In this document: positions 17,553-25,969 of the stretch, one piece after another
Numbering within the stretch: the first letter of the stretch is position 1
Layout: each line of letters begins with the position of its first letter
The notes under the pieces: model-generated
What the model was told of the DNA's origin: nothing
Database searches by the model: none
What the model saw: the letters and a program-made list of their open reading frames with translations, nothing else
Translations under genes and position numbers: made by a program
Assembly (NCBI RefSeq): GCF_008642315.1
Contig: NZ_CP029192.1
Location: 3,410,001 to 3,474,000, forward strand
Length of the DNA: 64,000 bases
Direction: 5' to 3'
Source: Streptomyces venezuelae
GTDB lineage: Bacteria > Actinomycetota > Actinomycetes > Streptomycetales > Streptomycetaceae

Positions 17553-18815
17553 TCAGACCGCCGAGCCGGCCTTCCACTGCGCCCAGTCCATGTTCCAGCC
17601 GTTGAGGCCGTTGTCCGGGGCGATGGTCTTGTCGCCGGTGTTCCGGACGTCGACGACGTCACCGGTGATCGAGTTCTCGTAGAACCAGGAGCCCGGCGTG
17701 CTCTTGTCGCCCGCGCCCTTGGCGTCCTGGAGGCCGATGCAGCCGTGGCTGGTGTTGGCGCCGCCGAAGATGGACGGCGAGCCCCAGTAGTTGCCGTGGA
17801 TGAACGTGCCGGAGTTCGACAGGCGCATGGCGTGCGGGACGTCCTTGATGTCGTACTCGCCCTTGCCGTCGCCGTCCTTGAAGCCGACGGTCGCGCCGTC
17901 CATCCGGGTCTCCTTGAACTTCTCGGAGATCACCATCTTGCCGTTGTACGTCTTGTTCTCGGGCGAGCCCGCGGAGATCGGGATGGTCTTGACGACCTTG
18001 CCGTCCCGCATCACCTTCATCTGCTTCGTCTTGGCGTCGACGACGGAGACCTGGTTGCGGCCGATCTTGAACTGGACGGTCTTCTGCTGCACGCCGTAGA
18101 CCCCGTCGGCGCCCTCGACGCCGTCGAGGTTCAGCTTCAGGGTGACCGTGGAGTTGCCCTTCCAGTACTGCTCGGGCCGGAAGTCCAGGCGGTTCGCGCC
18201 GAACCAGTGGCCGGAGATCTCCTGTCCGCTGCTGGACGAGACCTTGACGGCGGACTGGACTTCCTTCTTGTTGGTGATCGCCTTGTCGAAGTTGATCGAC
18301 ACGGGCATGCCGACACCGACGGTCGAGCCGTCCTCGGGCGTGAAATTGCCGATGAAGCTGTTGGCCTTCGAGACCGTCGTGAACGCCGAGTTCTCGTGCG
18401 CCTTGCGGCCCTCGGAGTCCTTGGCGGTCGCCGAGATCTTGTACTTCGTGGCGCGCTCCAGCTGGACGCTGGGCTTCCAGCTCTTCTGGTCCGCGGATAT
18501 CTTCCCGGCGACGGCGGTGCCGTCGTCGGACTTCATCGTCACGTCCGTGAGCGTTCCCTCGCTCACCGTGACGGCGGCCGCGCTGTTGATGCTTGCGTTG
18601 TCGGAGCCGTTCTTGGGGGCGATCTTGATCTGGGCCGCGGAGGTCTTCTTCGCCGCCGCCTCGTCGACCTGGTTCTGCGACTCCTTGCCGCCCGAGGCCT
18701 TGTCGCCGTCGTCGCTGCTGCACGCCGAGAGCACGAGCACGCCGCTCACCAGGGCGGACACGGCCGCGGCGCTCTTGCGCCCGCGTCCGAGCCCGCGACG
18801 CCTACTGTCCGTCAT
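17553..18815 (-). CDS. L,D-transpeptidase lipoprotein
   Basis: This cell-wall enzyme makes 3-3 cross-links in peptidoglycan. The 420-residue product has a lipoprotein signal (SALVSGVLVLSAC, lipid Cys at about 32), two Ig-like domains (roughly 60-250) and a YkuD catalytic domain ending in the motif HGNYWGSPSIFGGANTSHGCIGL, with catalytic Cys at about 359. The layout matches LdtMt2-type enzymes of actinobacteria. The ATG at 18815 is 9 bp after GGAG; an upstream ATG at 18830 lacks a site. A bidirectional terminator follows it. Confidence 0.93.
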   Translation of the reverse strand: MTDSRRRGLGRGRKSAAAVSALVSGVLVLSACSSDDGDKASGGKESQNQVDEAAAKKTSAAQIKIAPKNGSDNASINSAAAVTVSEGTLTDVTMKSDDGTAVAGKISADQKSWKPSVQLERATKYKISATAKDSEGRKAHENSAFTTVSKANSFIGNFTPEDGSTVGVGMPVSINFDKAITNKKEVQSAVKVSSSSGQEISGHWFGANRLDFRPEQYWKGNSTVTLKLNLDGVEGADGVYGVQQKTVQFKIGRNQVSVVDAKTKQMKVMRDGKVVKTIPISAGSPENKTYNGKMVISEKFKETRMDGATVGFKDGDGKGEYDIKDVPHAMRLSNSGTFIHGNYWGSPSIFGGANTSHGCIGLQDAKGAGDKSTPGSWFYENSITGDVVDVRNTGDKTIAPDNGLNGWNMDWAQWKAGSAV

Positions 18816-19009
18816 CACACGCATCTCCATAGTTGCCGAATCCCCAGAATCAACCCCGAGAGTCCCCCGTAATCCCGCATAACGTCCTGCCCGGTTCGTC
18901 CCGTTCCACTACCGCGAAGAGTGTGGGGAACACCACGTTCCCGGTACTGGAATTGTCTCTCGTCGCCCCTCGGGCGGACGAGGCGAACCGTGCGGGGGTG
19001 AGACGACGG

Positions 19010-19039
19010 AACCCCGGGCGGCGGTTGCTGCCCGGGGTT
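19010..19039. terminator. Hairpin downstream of the acidic small gene
   Basis: AACCCCGGGC and GCCCGGGGTT form a 10-bp stem with a 10-base loop, 27 bp past the stop of the minus-strand gene ending at 19066. Confidence 0.6.
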
Positions 19040-19065
19040 CCCGATTCCGCATTCTTCAATCCGGA

Positions 19066-19395
19066 CTACAACTCGTCGTCCTCGTCATCATCCCCGTCCG
19101 GGTCCCAGTCCGGTGCGTCGGGGTCGTAGTCGACCGACTCACTGCTCCACGAAGCCTGGGTGAGTTCGGTGCCCGGCACCTGGCTGACCAGGTCGAAGGG
19201 GTCCACGAGGTAGGCGAGCGCCTCGGCGACGTCCTCCTGGACCGCGGTCTCGGCGTGCGCCCGCTCCTCGGCGGGCATCTGCTCGTCCTCGGCGATGTGA
19301 CCGAGGGCGGCGCCGGTCAGCTTCTCCGCGTCGCCCACCTCCACGACCATTTCGACCCTGAGCCGTACAAACCGTGATGTCTCGTCTCCACTCAT
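19066..19395 (-). CDS. Small acidic protein of unknown function
   Basis: This 109-residue protein starts MSGDETSRFVRLRVEMVVEVGDAEKLTGAALGHI and ends in a highly acidic tail (PDAPDWDPDGDDDEDDEL). No membrane segment or signal is present, so it should be cytoplasmic. I do not recognise a named family. The middle (QEDVAEALAYLVDPFDLVSQVPGTEL) looks folded and the coding pattern is clean, so it is a real gene. It is divergent from the surface-protein gene and followed by a hairpin. Confidence 0.75.
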   Translation of the reverse strand: MSGDETSRFVRLRVEMVVEVGDAEKLTGAALGHIAEDEQMPAEERAHAETAVQEDVAEALAYLVDPFDLVSQVPGTELTQASWSSESVDYDPDAPDWDPDGDDDEDDEL

Positions 19396-19505
19396 ACGAC
19401 GGAGGGTACGGCCCCCGGAGCTCGCGACTTTCCCGCGACCCGCACCTTTCATTAGCATCGCCCCACACGGCCAATTCGCCAGCGCCACAAGGGGGATCCG
19501 ATTCC

Positions 19506-19802
19506 GTGTCCGCACGCCGATCACTGCTGACCACCGCCGCCGCCGGAGCCCTTCTGGGCGCCCTGTGCTTCGTCCCCTCCGCCAACGCGACGTCACCGGC
19601 GACGCACGAGGCCCCCCGCGGCGAGAGCTCCCCGTCGCAGCACGAGACCACCACCGAGGCCTCCGGCCACCTCGCGGATACGGGCTCCTTCGACACGACC
19701 CCGTACGTCGTCGGCGGCACCGCGTTCCTGGGCCTCGGCGCGGGCTTCGTGGTGTTCTCGGCCCGCAGAGAGCGCACGACCGGCGGCAAGGTCTCCTACT
19801 GA
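19506..19802 (+). CDS. Small LAxTG sortase-anchored surface protein
   Basis: This 98-residue exported protein has an N-terminal signal (RRSLLTTAAAGALLGALCFVPSANA), a short Ser/Thr/Glu linker, the sortase motif LADTG, a hydrophobic segment (YVVGGTAFLGLGAGFVVFS) and a basic tail (ARRERTTGGKVSY). LAxTG is the signal of class E sortases in Streptomyces, so it is probably linked to the cell wall. Almost no external domain remains, so it may be a spacer or scaffold. The GTG start follows GGGGGA. Its end overlaps the convergent gene by 7 bp. Confidence 0.82.
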   Translation: MSARRSLLTTAAAGALLGALCFVPSANATSPATHEAPRGESSPSQHETTTEASGHLADTGSFDTTPYVVGGTAFLGLGAGFVVFSARRERTTGGKVSY

Positions 19803-20206
19803 GCGGTCCGCAGATAGAGGGCCCGGGCACGGGCCGGATCCACGGTGCCGTGCGACGGCAGCAAGAACTCCACCTGCCACGACTGCGCCTTCTCCGCCTG
19901 ACGGTTGGCGGTGGTCACCCACGGCGGACAGACGCGGAAGGCGCGCTTGCCGCCGGAGCCGCCCGTCGACACGACACCTTGCGCGCGCAGCGCCTCCAGA
20001 GGGAAGACGAACTGGCCGGCCTTGGTCGGTGTCGTCCTGGCCTCGCGGTAGCGGACGCGCAGACCGTCGAGGGTGAACGTGTGGGCGGCGTAGTCGGCGC
20101 CCTCCGGCTCGGGCTCCGGCTGTGACCAGGTGAATCCGCAGGGGGCGTGGACCAGGGCCTTCGCCGTCGAGAGGTCGGACGGCGGGTGCGCCCGATTCGG
20201 TGTCAT
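19796..20206 (-). CDS. MepB-like protein
   Basis: This 136-residue protein matches the MepB family pattern, in particular RVRYREARTTPTKAGQFVFPLEALRAQGVVSTGG followed by FRVCPPWVTTANRQAEKAQSWQVEFLLP. MepB was named from the staphylococcal mepRAB locus; its biochemical function is unknown. There is no signal or membrane segment. The gene stands alone, with its 3' end inside the LADTG-protein gene by 7 bp. The family call comes from remembered motif shape only. Confidence 0.65.
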   Translation of the reverse strand: MTPNRAHPPSDLSTAKALVHAPCGFTWSQPEPEPEGADYAAHTFTLDGLRVRYREARTTPTKAGQFVFPLEALRAQGVVSTGGSGGKRAFRVCPPWVTTANRQAEKAQSWQVEFLLPSHGTVDPARARALYLRTAQ

Positions 20207-20261
20207 GCGCTCACCCTGCCACGGGCGGTGCCCCCGCCCGGCGGGCCGCTACTCTGCGCCG

Positions 20262-21065
20262 ATGATCACCTCAGAGACGTACTCCGGCTCCGGCGGCACC
20301 GACTCGGACGTCGCCATCACCGCGGCGCGTGCGGGCGCGGACGTCGTCCGCGGAATGTACGGCCGACGGCTCGACCGGATCGACAAGGGCGCGGGGGACT
20401 TCGCCACCGAGGCCGACGTGGCGGCCGAGAAGGCGATCCTCGACGTCATACGGGCCGCGCGGCCCGACGACACCGTGCTCGGCGAGGAGGGCGGCAGGCG
20501 GGGCGACGCCGATGCCGCGCGCCAGTGGCTGGTGGATCCGCTGTGCGGAACCCTGAACTACGCCGTGGGCAACATGCTCGTGGCCGTCAACGTGGCGCTG
20601 CGCGGCGGCGCCGCGGCGACGGCGGACCCCTTCGGCGACGAGGTGTTCCACACGGACGGGACGGCCGCGTGGGTGCGGGAAGGGGCCGGTGACACGCCGC
20701 TGCTCCCGTCCGCCGACACCCGGCTCGTGGACGTCAACCTCGATCCGCCGTTCCCGAGCGCGCCGGGCTTCCGCGGCGTGGACCTGCTGGCCCACCCCGA
20801 GTTCGGCGCACGGTTCCGGCCGCGGGTCGTGTCCACGACGCTGGCGCTGGCCTGGGTCGCCGCGGGCCGCCGCGCCGCGTACGTCACCGACGGCGGCGAC
20901 CTCTCGGGGAGCGTGCACTTCGCCGCCGGCATCGCCCTGTGCCGGGCAGCGGGCTGTGTGGTCACCGGAGTTGACGGCGCCCCGGTGGGGCGCGGGGGCC
21001 GGGGGCTCGTGGCGGCGGCCGACGCAAGGACGCATGAGCTGCTGATGTCGATGATCCGCGGCTGA
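20262..21065 (+). CDS. Inositol monophosphatase-like protein, metal ligands altered
   Basis: This 267-residue protein has the IMPase/FBPase fold: DFATEADVAAEKAILD, then TVLGEEGG with the metal-binding Glu pair, then WLVDPLCGTLNYAVG. The normal motif is D-P-hydrophobic-D-G-T, but the second Asp is Cys here (codon tgc, residue 95). The late WD-x-AAG motif reads SVHFAAG, so its Asp is also gone. It may be a non-catalytic or repurposed homologue. The ATG at 20262 was chosen because upstream sequence overlaps the MepB-like gene. It is followed by 22-bp tandem repeats. Confidence 0.8.
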   Translation: MITSETYSGSGGTDSDVAITAARAGADVVRGMYGRRLDRIDKGAGDFATEADVAAEKAILDVIRAARPDDTVLGEEGGRRGDADAARQWLVDPLCGTLNYAVGNMLVAVNVALRGGAAATADPFGDEVFHTDGTAAWVREGAGDTPLLPSADTRLVDVNLDPPFPSAPGFRGVDLLAHPEFGARFRPRVVSTTLALAWVAAGRRAAYVTDGGDLSGSVHFAAGIALCRAAGCVVTGVDGAPVGRGGRGLVAAADARTHELLMSMIRG

Positions 21066-21097
21066 CGGGAGGAGCGGTCGGCGCCCGCGAGTCGTCC

Positions 21098-21163
21098 GCG
21101 ATCGCGTGCGGGATCGTCAGCGATCCCGTGCGCAATTGTCAGCGATCTCCTGCGGAATTGTCC
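21098..21163. repeat. Three tandem 22-bp repeats
   Basis: Units start at 21098, 21120 and 21142. Each begins GCGATC, has a central TGCG and ends in TTGTCA or a close variant; a partial fourth unit (GTGATCCG) follows. They lie between the IMPase-like and deacetylase genes, about 105-170 bp before the deacetylase start. The 22-bp period is about two helical turns. Confidence 0.7.
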
Positions 21164-21268
21164 GTGATCCGTAACAGACGCATCCTCCCGCCTCCCCGAC
21201 TCGTCCTGCCGGGTGGCCGCACGGCGGCGACCGGGGGAAACGACGAGGTCTTGGTGAGAGGGGCGGGC

Positions 21269-22042
21269 ATGGCACGGCACGGCGGCGGGCGGGGCTGGTA
21301 CGGCAAGTTGATCGGGGCGGCACTCGGGGTGACGATGCTCGCCACCGGCGCTTCCGTATGGACCGCGCAGGCCGGCGACGCGGACGACGCGTCGCCGGAG
21401 GCGACCGCGCCCGCCCGGCCCGGCCAGGACGTCAAGCCGGTGTCGAGGACCATCGCGCACGCCTCGGAGCAGGGCAAGCGCGGCATCAACATCACCATTG
21501 ACGACGGCCCCGACCCCAAGTGGACGCCCCACATGCTCGACCTGCTGCGGCAGAACGGAGTGAAGGCCACCTTCTGCATGGTCGGGACGCAGGCGCAGGC
21601 CCACCCCGACGTCGTGAAGAAGGTCGTCGCGGACGGGCACCGCCTCTGCGACCACTCGATCTCGCACAACACCGGCATGGACAAGGAGTCCGAGGCCTAC
21701 CAGTCGAAGCAGATACTCGACGCCGAACGCATGATCACCAAGGCGTCCGGCGGCGTCCGCCCCATGTACTACCGCGCGCCCGGCGGCGCGTTCACCCCGT
21801 ACAGCCGCAAGCTCGCCGCCGACCGCGGGATGCGTCCGCTGGGCTGGAACGTGGACACCAAGGACTTCGAGCTGCCGGGCACGGACGCCATCGTCGCGAC
21901 CGTCGAGCGGGAGCTGCCCAACGGTCCGACGCTCCTCTTCCATGACGCGGGCGGTGACCGCACCCAGACCGTCGAGGCCCTGCGCCGGCTCCTCCCCCGG
22001 CTGAAGGCGCAGGGCTACACCTTCGGCTTCCCCGTCCGCTAG
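21269..22042 (+). CDS. Secreted polysaccharide deacetylase (NodB domain)
   Basis: This 257-residue exported carbohydrate esterase family 4 enzyme probably deacetylates peptidoglycan or chitin-like sugar. After an N-terminal anchor (WYGKLIGAALGVTMLATGASVW), the catalytic motifs are in order: NITIDDGPDP (Asp-Asp), CDHSISHN (metal His pair), YYRAPGGAFTPYS (Arg), GWNVDTKDFELPG and LLFHDAGGDR (catalytic His). All active residues appear present. The ATG at 21269 follows AGAGGGG by 5 bp; an in-frame GTG at 21254 also has a GAGG. It converges on hutH with only 12 bp between. Confidence 0.92.
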   Translation: MARHGGGRGWYGKLIGAALGVTMLATGASVWTAQAGDADDASPEATAPARPGQDVKPVSRTIAHASEQGKRGINITIDDGPDPKWTPHMLDLLRQNGVKATFCMVGTQAQAHPDVVKKVVADGHRLCDHSISHNTGMDKESEAYQSKQILDAERMITKASGGVRPMYYRAPGGAFTPYSRKLAADRGMRPLGWNVDTKDFELPGTDAIVATVERELPNGPTLLFHDAGGDRTQTVEALRRLLPRLKAQGYTFGFPVR

Positions 22043-22054
22043 ACGACCCGTCCG

Positions 22055-23608
22055 CTAGGCCAGCGGCCCCGTCACCGGCTCGACCGCCGTCACCAGCGCG
22101 CCCGACCTGACGAACGCGTCCGCCGCCGCCAGGTCCGGCGCGAGGAAACGATCCGGCCCCGGACCCTCGACGCCCGCCTTGCGGACGGCCTCGATGACCG
22201 CCTGCGTCGCGGGCGCGGGGGTGAGTCCCTCGCGGAGCTCGACGGCGCGCGTGGCTGCGTACAGCTCGACCGCGACGATGCGGGTGAGGTTGTCGACCGC
22301 GGTGCGCAGCTTGCGGGCCGCGGACCAGCCCATGGAGACGTGGTCCTCCTGCATCGCGGAGGACGGGATGGAGTCGGCGGAGGCCGGGACGGCGAGCCGC
22401 TTCATCTCGCTGACCAGGGCGGCCTGCGTGTACTGGGCGATCATCAGGCCGGAGTCGACGCCCGCGTCGTCCGCGAGGAACGGCGGCAGGCCGTGCGAGC
22501 GGTTCTTGTCGAGCAACCGGTCGGTGCGGCGCTCGGCGATCGAGCCGAGGTCGGCTGCGGCGATGGCGAGGAAGTCCAGGACGTACGCGACCGGGGCGCC
22601 GTGGAAGTTGCCGTTGGACTCGACCCGCCCGTCGGGCAGCACGACGGGGTTGTCGACGGCGGCGGCCAGCTCGCGTTCGGCGACGAGGCGCGCGTGGGCC
22701 ATCGTGTCCCGGCCCGCGCCCGCGACCTGCGGCGCGCACCGCACGGAGTAGGCGTCCTGGACGCGCGGCGCGTCGTCCTGGTGGTGGCCGGTGAGGCCGG
22801 ACCCGGCGAGTACGGCGAGCATGTTGGCGGCGGAGGCGGCCTGGCCCGGGTGGGGGCGGATGGCGTGCAGCTCGGGCGCGAGGACCTTGTCCGTGCCGAG
22901 CAGCGCCTCCAGCGTGAGGGCCGCGGTGATGTCGGCCGACTTGTAGAGGGTGTCCAGGTCGGCGAGGGCCATCACGAGCATGCCGAGCATGCCGTCGGTG
23001 CCGTTCAGGAGGGCGAGGCCCTCCTTCTCGCGCAGCTCGACGGGTGTGATGCCGTGCGCGGCGAGCAGCTCGCCCGCGGGCCGCACCTCGCCGTCGGGGC
23101 CCTCCGCGTCGCCCTCGCCCATCAGCGTCAGCGCGCAGTGGCTGAGCGGCGCGAGGTCGCCGGAGCAGCCGAGCGAGCCGTACTCGTGGACGACGGGCGT
23201 GATGCCCGCGTTGAGCACGTCGGCCATGGTCTGCGCGACCTCGGGGCGTACGCCCGTGTGGCCGGAGCAGACCGTCTTGAGGCGCAGGAACATCAGCGCG
23301 CGCACCACTTCACGCTCCACGCGCGGGCCCATGCCTGCCGCGTGCGAGCGGACGATGTTGCGCTGCAGCTGGGCTCGGAGGTCCGGGCCGATGTGCCGGG
23401 AGGCCAGGGCGCCGAAGCCGGTCGAGACGCCGTAGACGGGCTCGGGCTTGGCCGCGAGCGCGTCGACGATCTCGCGGGCGGCGGCGAGCGCCGCCAGCGC
23501 GTCGGCGGAGAGTTCGATCCGTGCGTTGCCGCGCGCGACGGCGATGACGTCCGCCGCGGTCGTCCCGGAGGTCCCAAGGGCCACGGTGCCCACGCTGTGC
23601 ATATCCAT
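22055..23608 (-). CDS. hutH: Histidine ammonia-lyase
   Basis: This is the first enzyme of histidine breakdown, removing ammonia from histidine to give urocanate. The 517-residue product carries the self-formed MIO cofactor site at GSLGCSGDLAPLSH, with Ser ~149. The residue before it is Cys instead of the more common Ala, which I recall also for Streptomyces griseus HutH. YGVSTGFGALA and the QEDHVSMG stretch are typical. An ATG at 23608 or two codons later is the start. No other hut gene is nearby. Confidence 0.95.
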   Translation of the reverse strand: MDMHSVGTVALGTSGTTAADVIAVARGNARIELSADALAALAAAREIVDALAAKPEPVYGVSTGFGALASRHIGPDLRAQLQRNIVRSHAAGMGPRVEREVVRALMFLRLKTVCSGHTGVRPEVAQTMADVLNAGITPVVHEYGSLGCSGDLAPLSHCALTLMGEGDAEGPDGEVRPAGELLAAHGITPVELREKEGLALLNGTDGMLGMLVMALADLDTLYKSADITAALTLEALLGTDKVLAPELHAIRPHPGQAASAANMLAVLAGSGLTGHHQDDAPRVQDAYSVRCAPQVAGAGRDTMAHARLVAERELAAAVDNPVVLPDGRVESNGNFHGAPVAYVLDFLAIAAADLGSIAERRTDRLLDKNRSHGLPPFLADDAGVDSGLMIAQYTQAALVSEMKRLAVPASADSIPSSAMQEDHVSMGWSAARKLRTAVDNLTRIVAVELYAATRAVELREGLTPAPATQAVIEAVRKAGVEGPGPDRFLAPDLAAADAFVRSGALVTAVEPVTGPLA

Positions 23609-23677
23609 ATTCAGCAGCGTACGGACTGAATCGCCAGGTGTCACGGGTGGAATTGACGGGAGCCACTTACCGCGAGG

Positions 23678-24616
23678 TCAGCCGCGCCCGAGCGCTCCCC
23701 GGAACGTCATGCCGTGGCGGGTACGGAGCCTGCGGAGCTCCCACACCGACAGCGCGGTCACCGAGAGCGGCGCCCCGAGCATGAAGGCGTGGAGCACGGC
23801 GGGAGGCGCGGCCACCGCCGCGTCGTCGAAGTACTGCAGGACCGCGAGGCCCCACAGCAGGACGGGCGAGAGGACCGGCGGCAGGAGCTCGTGGATCGCC
23901 CCGGCGCGGAAGCAGCTGTTCACCGCGTACACGAGCAGGGCGATCGTGTAGAGCAGGCCGACCAGGACACCGACGAGAGCCGCGAGACCGGCGGCGAAGG
24001 AGAGCACGTAGTAGAAGAGGACTTCGAGGAACGCGCCCTGGTTGTCGGTGAGTCCGAGGCCTTCGCGCAGCACGTACCAGCAGAGCCACACCACGCCCGC
24101 GCCGACCGCGAGCGCGAGCAGCGTGCCGAGGGGCTGGACGGCCCGGCGCAGGTAGAGACCGCGCAGCGAGGCGTCGGCGAGGCCGATGAAGAGCGTGGCG
24201 GCGACGAGGATCGCGACGACCGCGAAGCCCGCCGCGACGAGGAGGTCCTCGACCTTGCCCATGACGAACTCCTCCCGCCCCTGACGCAGCGGGTAGGCGA
24301 AGACGAGCCACACGGTCGCGCCGAGCCCGAGGAGCGTACGGCCGGACTGCAGCGCGGTGATGGTGCGGTCCTCGACGGCGCCGGGGCGGTCGGGGGTGCC
24401 GAAGCGGCGGGCCAGATTCAGGGGCTGGGAGGCGGCGCCCCGCACGCCGCGGGCGGGCGGGGGCGTGGGGGCGGGCTGGGGGTACGTCGGGTTGTACGGG
24501 TCGTACGGGAGCGAGTCGCCGCCGTACGTCACGTGCCCGTACCCGTAGCCGTATCCGCCGTCCCCGTCGGTGCCGGCCCCCGGCCCGTACCCGTCTCCGT
24601 ACCGCTGATCGCTCAA
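23678..24616 (-). CDS. Multi-pass membrane protein of unknown function
   Basis: This 312-residue protein begins with a Gly/Tyr/Pro-rich cytoplasmic stretch (GDGYGPGAGTDGDGGYGYGY, then PAPTPPPARG), followed by about six hydrophobic segments, such as LLVAAGFAVVAILVAATLFIGLA, TLLALAVGAGVVWLCWYV and AALVGVLVGLLYTIALLVYAV. The last part is basic (ELRRLRTRHGMTFRG). The start is a TTG 6 bp after GGGGGAG. I recognise no family. It stands between hutH and the GGDEF gene on the same strand. Confidence 0.8.
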   Translation of the reverse strand: MSDQRYGDGYGPGAGTDGDGGYGYGYGHVTYGGDSLPYDPYNPTYPQPAPTPPPARGVRGAASQPLNLARRFGTPDRPGAVEDRTITALQSGRTLLGLGATVWLVFAYPLRQGREEFVMGKVEDLLVAAGFAVVAILVAATLFIGLADASLRGLYLRRAVQPLGTLLALAVGAGVVWLCWYVLREGLGLTDNQGAFLEVLFYYVLSFAAGLAALVGVLVGLLYTIALLVYAVNSCFRAGAIHELLPPVLSPVLLWGLAVLQYFDDAAVAAPPAVLHAFMLGAPLSVTALSVWELRRLRTRHGMTFRGALGRG

Positions 24617-24717
24617 CGCCCGCTCCCCCGTGCGGGCTTCAGCGGTCCCGCGTACCGCGCGGCCCTGTTCGCGGTCGCGGCACACCCTAACCGATCATGA
24701 TCATGCTCATGCCGCGG

Positions 24718-25884
24718 TCAGCCACCGGCGGGCCGCGGCCCGCGCCCCCTGAACCTGCGCCGCTCCCCCGTCCGGCGGGCCCCCGCGGGCGCGTCCGCGA
24801 GCCGCACCACCGGGTCGTCCACGCCCTCGCGCCCCGCCACCACCGGCTTCAGGGCGCGCGCGGCCTTCGCGCGGTACTGCGCCGCGTCGGCGAGCCGGAA
24901 GAGGCGGCGGGCCGAACGCACCGCGCCGATCGGGTCCCCGGTCGACGCCACCCCGCACGCGACCCCGTCGCCGATCTCCAACTCAGAGGCACGGACACAG
25001 AGTTCGTCGGCGACCCGCACCACCTCGTCGGCGGTGTGCCCGACCGCGACGAGGCAGAACTCGTCGCCGCCCAGGCGCGCCGCGAGCGTCCCCGGCAGCA
25101 TCGCGCCGCAGAGCGAGAGGACCGAGCCGAAGCGTTCGAGGAGGCGGTCGCCGACCGCGTGGCCCCGGGTGTCGTTGACCCGCTTGAGCCCGTTGACGTC
25201 GCAGACGACCAGGCTCACCACGGCCCCTTCGGCGAGGTGCCGTTCCACCGCCTCGTCGAGGCGCAGGTCGACCGCGCGGCGGTTGGCGAGCCCCGTCAGC
25301 GCGTCCGTGAAGGCGAGGCGGCGCGCCTCCTCCAGGCGCTCGGTCTGCGCGATCCCGGCGGCCACGACCGCCGCGAGGACCGTCGCGAAGTCCGCGTCGG
25401 CCCGCTCGAAGACCGGCGCGCCCGGCGGCCGCGCCACATACAGCTCGCCCCACGCGCGCCCGTGCAGCACGACCGGCGCGACCACGCAGCAGCCGCGGCC
25501 CCGGCGGCGCAGGGCGGCGACGCGCTGATGGCAGTAGCCGGGCTCGCGGGCGTCGGCGGGGCCCTCGGCGGTCTCGACCCAGGCGTGCGGTTCGCCGCCG
25601 CCCGCCCAGTGCTCGTGCAGGAACTCGGTGATCTCGGGGAACTGGTGGACGGGGTACGCCTCGCTCTCCGGGAACTCCTCCTCACCGTGGACGCGTTCTC
25701 CGGCGTTCACCAGGACCCGCAGCCGGCCCATGTCCCGCTCCCACACGGACAGCGCGGCGAAGCTTCCGCTCAGCGCGCGGCAGGTGCCGAGAGCCGCCGC
25801 CCGCCAGGACTCGCGCGGAGTGTGCGCGGCGGCCATTCCCTGCGCCAGCTCGACCACGGCCCGCAGCCGGACATCCTCACCCAT
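24718..25884 (-). CDS. GAF-GGDEF diguanylate cyclase
   Basis: The protein probably makes cyclic di-GMP, which in Streptomyces controls sporulation through BldD and WhiG. The 388-residue product has a GAF-like sensor (about 15-175) and a GGDEF domain (about 188-345) with the active motif RLGGDEF at 271-276. The usual inhibitory RxxD site five residues earlier is absent (LPGT there), so product inhibition by that route is unlikely. There is no membrane segment. The C-terminal tail is Arg/Pro-rich. ATG start. Which of the named Cdg proteins it matches cannot be decided here. Confidence 0.9.
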   Translation of the reverse strand: MGEDVRLRAVVELAQGMAAAHTPRESWRAAALGTCRALSGSFAALSVWERDMGRLRVLVNAGERVHGEEEFPESEAYPVHQFPEITEFLHEHWAGGGEPHAWVETAEGPADAREPGYCHQRVAALRRRGRGCCVVAPVVLHGRAWGELYVARPPGAPVFERADADFATVLAAVVAAGIAQTERLEEARRLAFTDALTGLANRRAVDLRLDEAVERHLAEGAVVSLVVCDVNGLKRVNDTRGHAVGDRLLERFGSVLSLCGAMLPGTLAARLGGDEFCLVAVGHTADEVVRVADELCVRASELEIGDGVACGVASTGDPIGAVRSARRLFRLADAAQYRAKAARALKPVVAGREGVDDPVVRLADAPAGARRTGERRRFRGRGPRPAGG

Positions 25885-25969
25885 TTCACCAGATTAGGAG
25901 GTTTACGGCGTTTTGGAACCTCGGCGCAAGGGAAACCTCCCTGCTCGCACCGCCGAGCCCCCCGCTCGG

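Noticed and set aside
22340..23629. Long plus-strand frame opposite hutH
   Set aside because: Low-complexity antisense shadow; the minus strand encodes a complete histidine ammonia-lyase.
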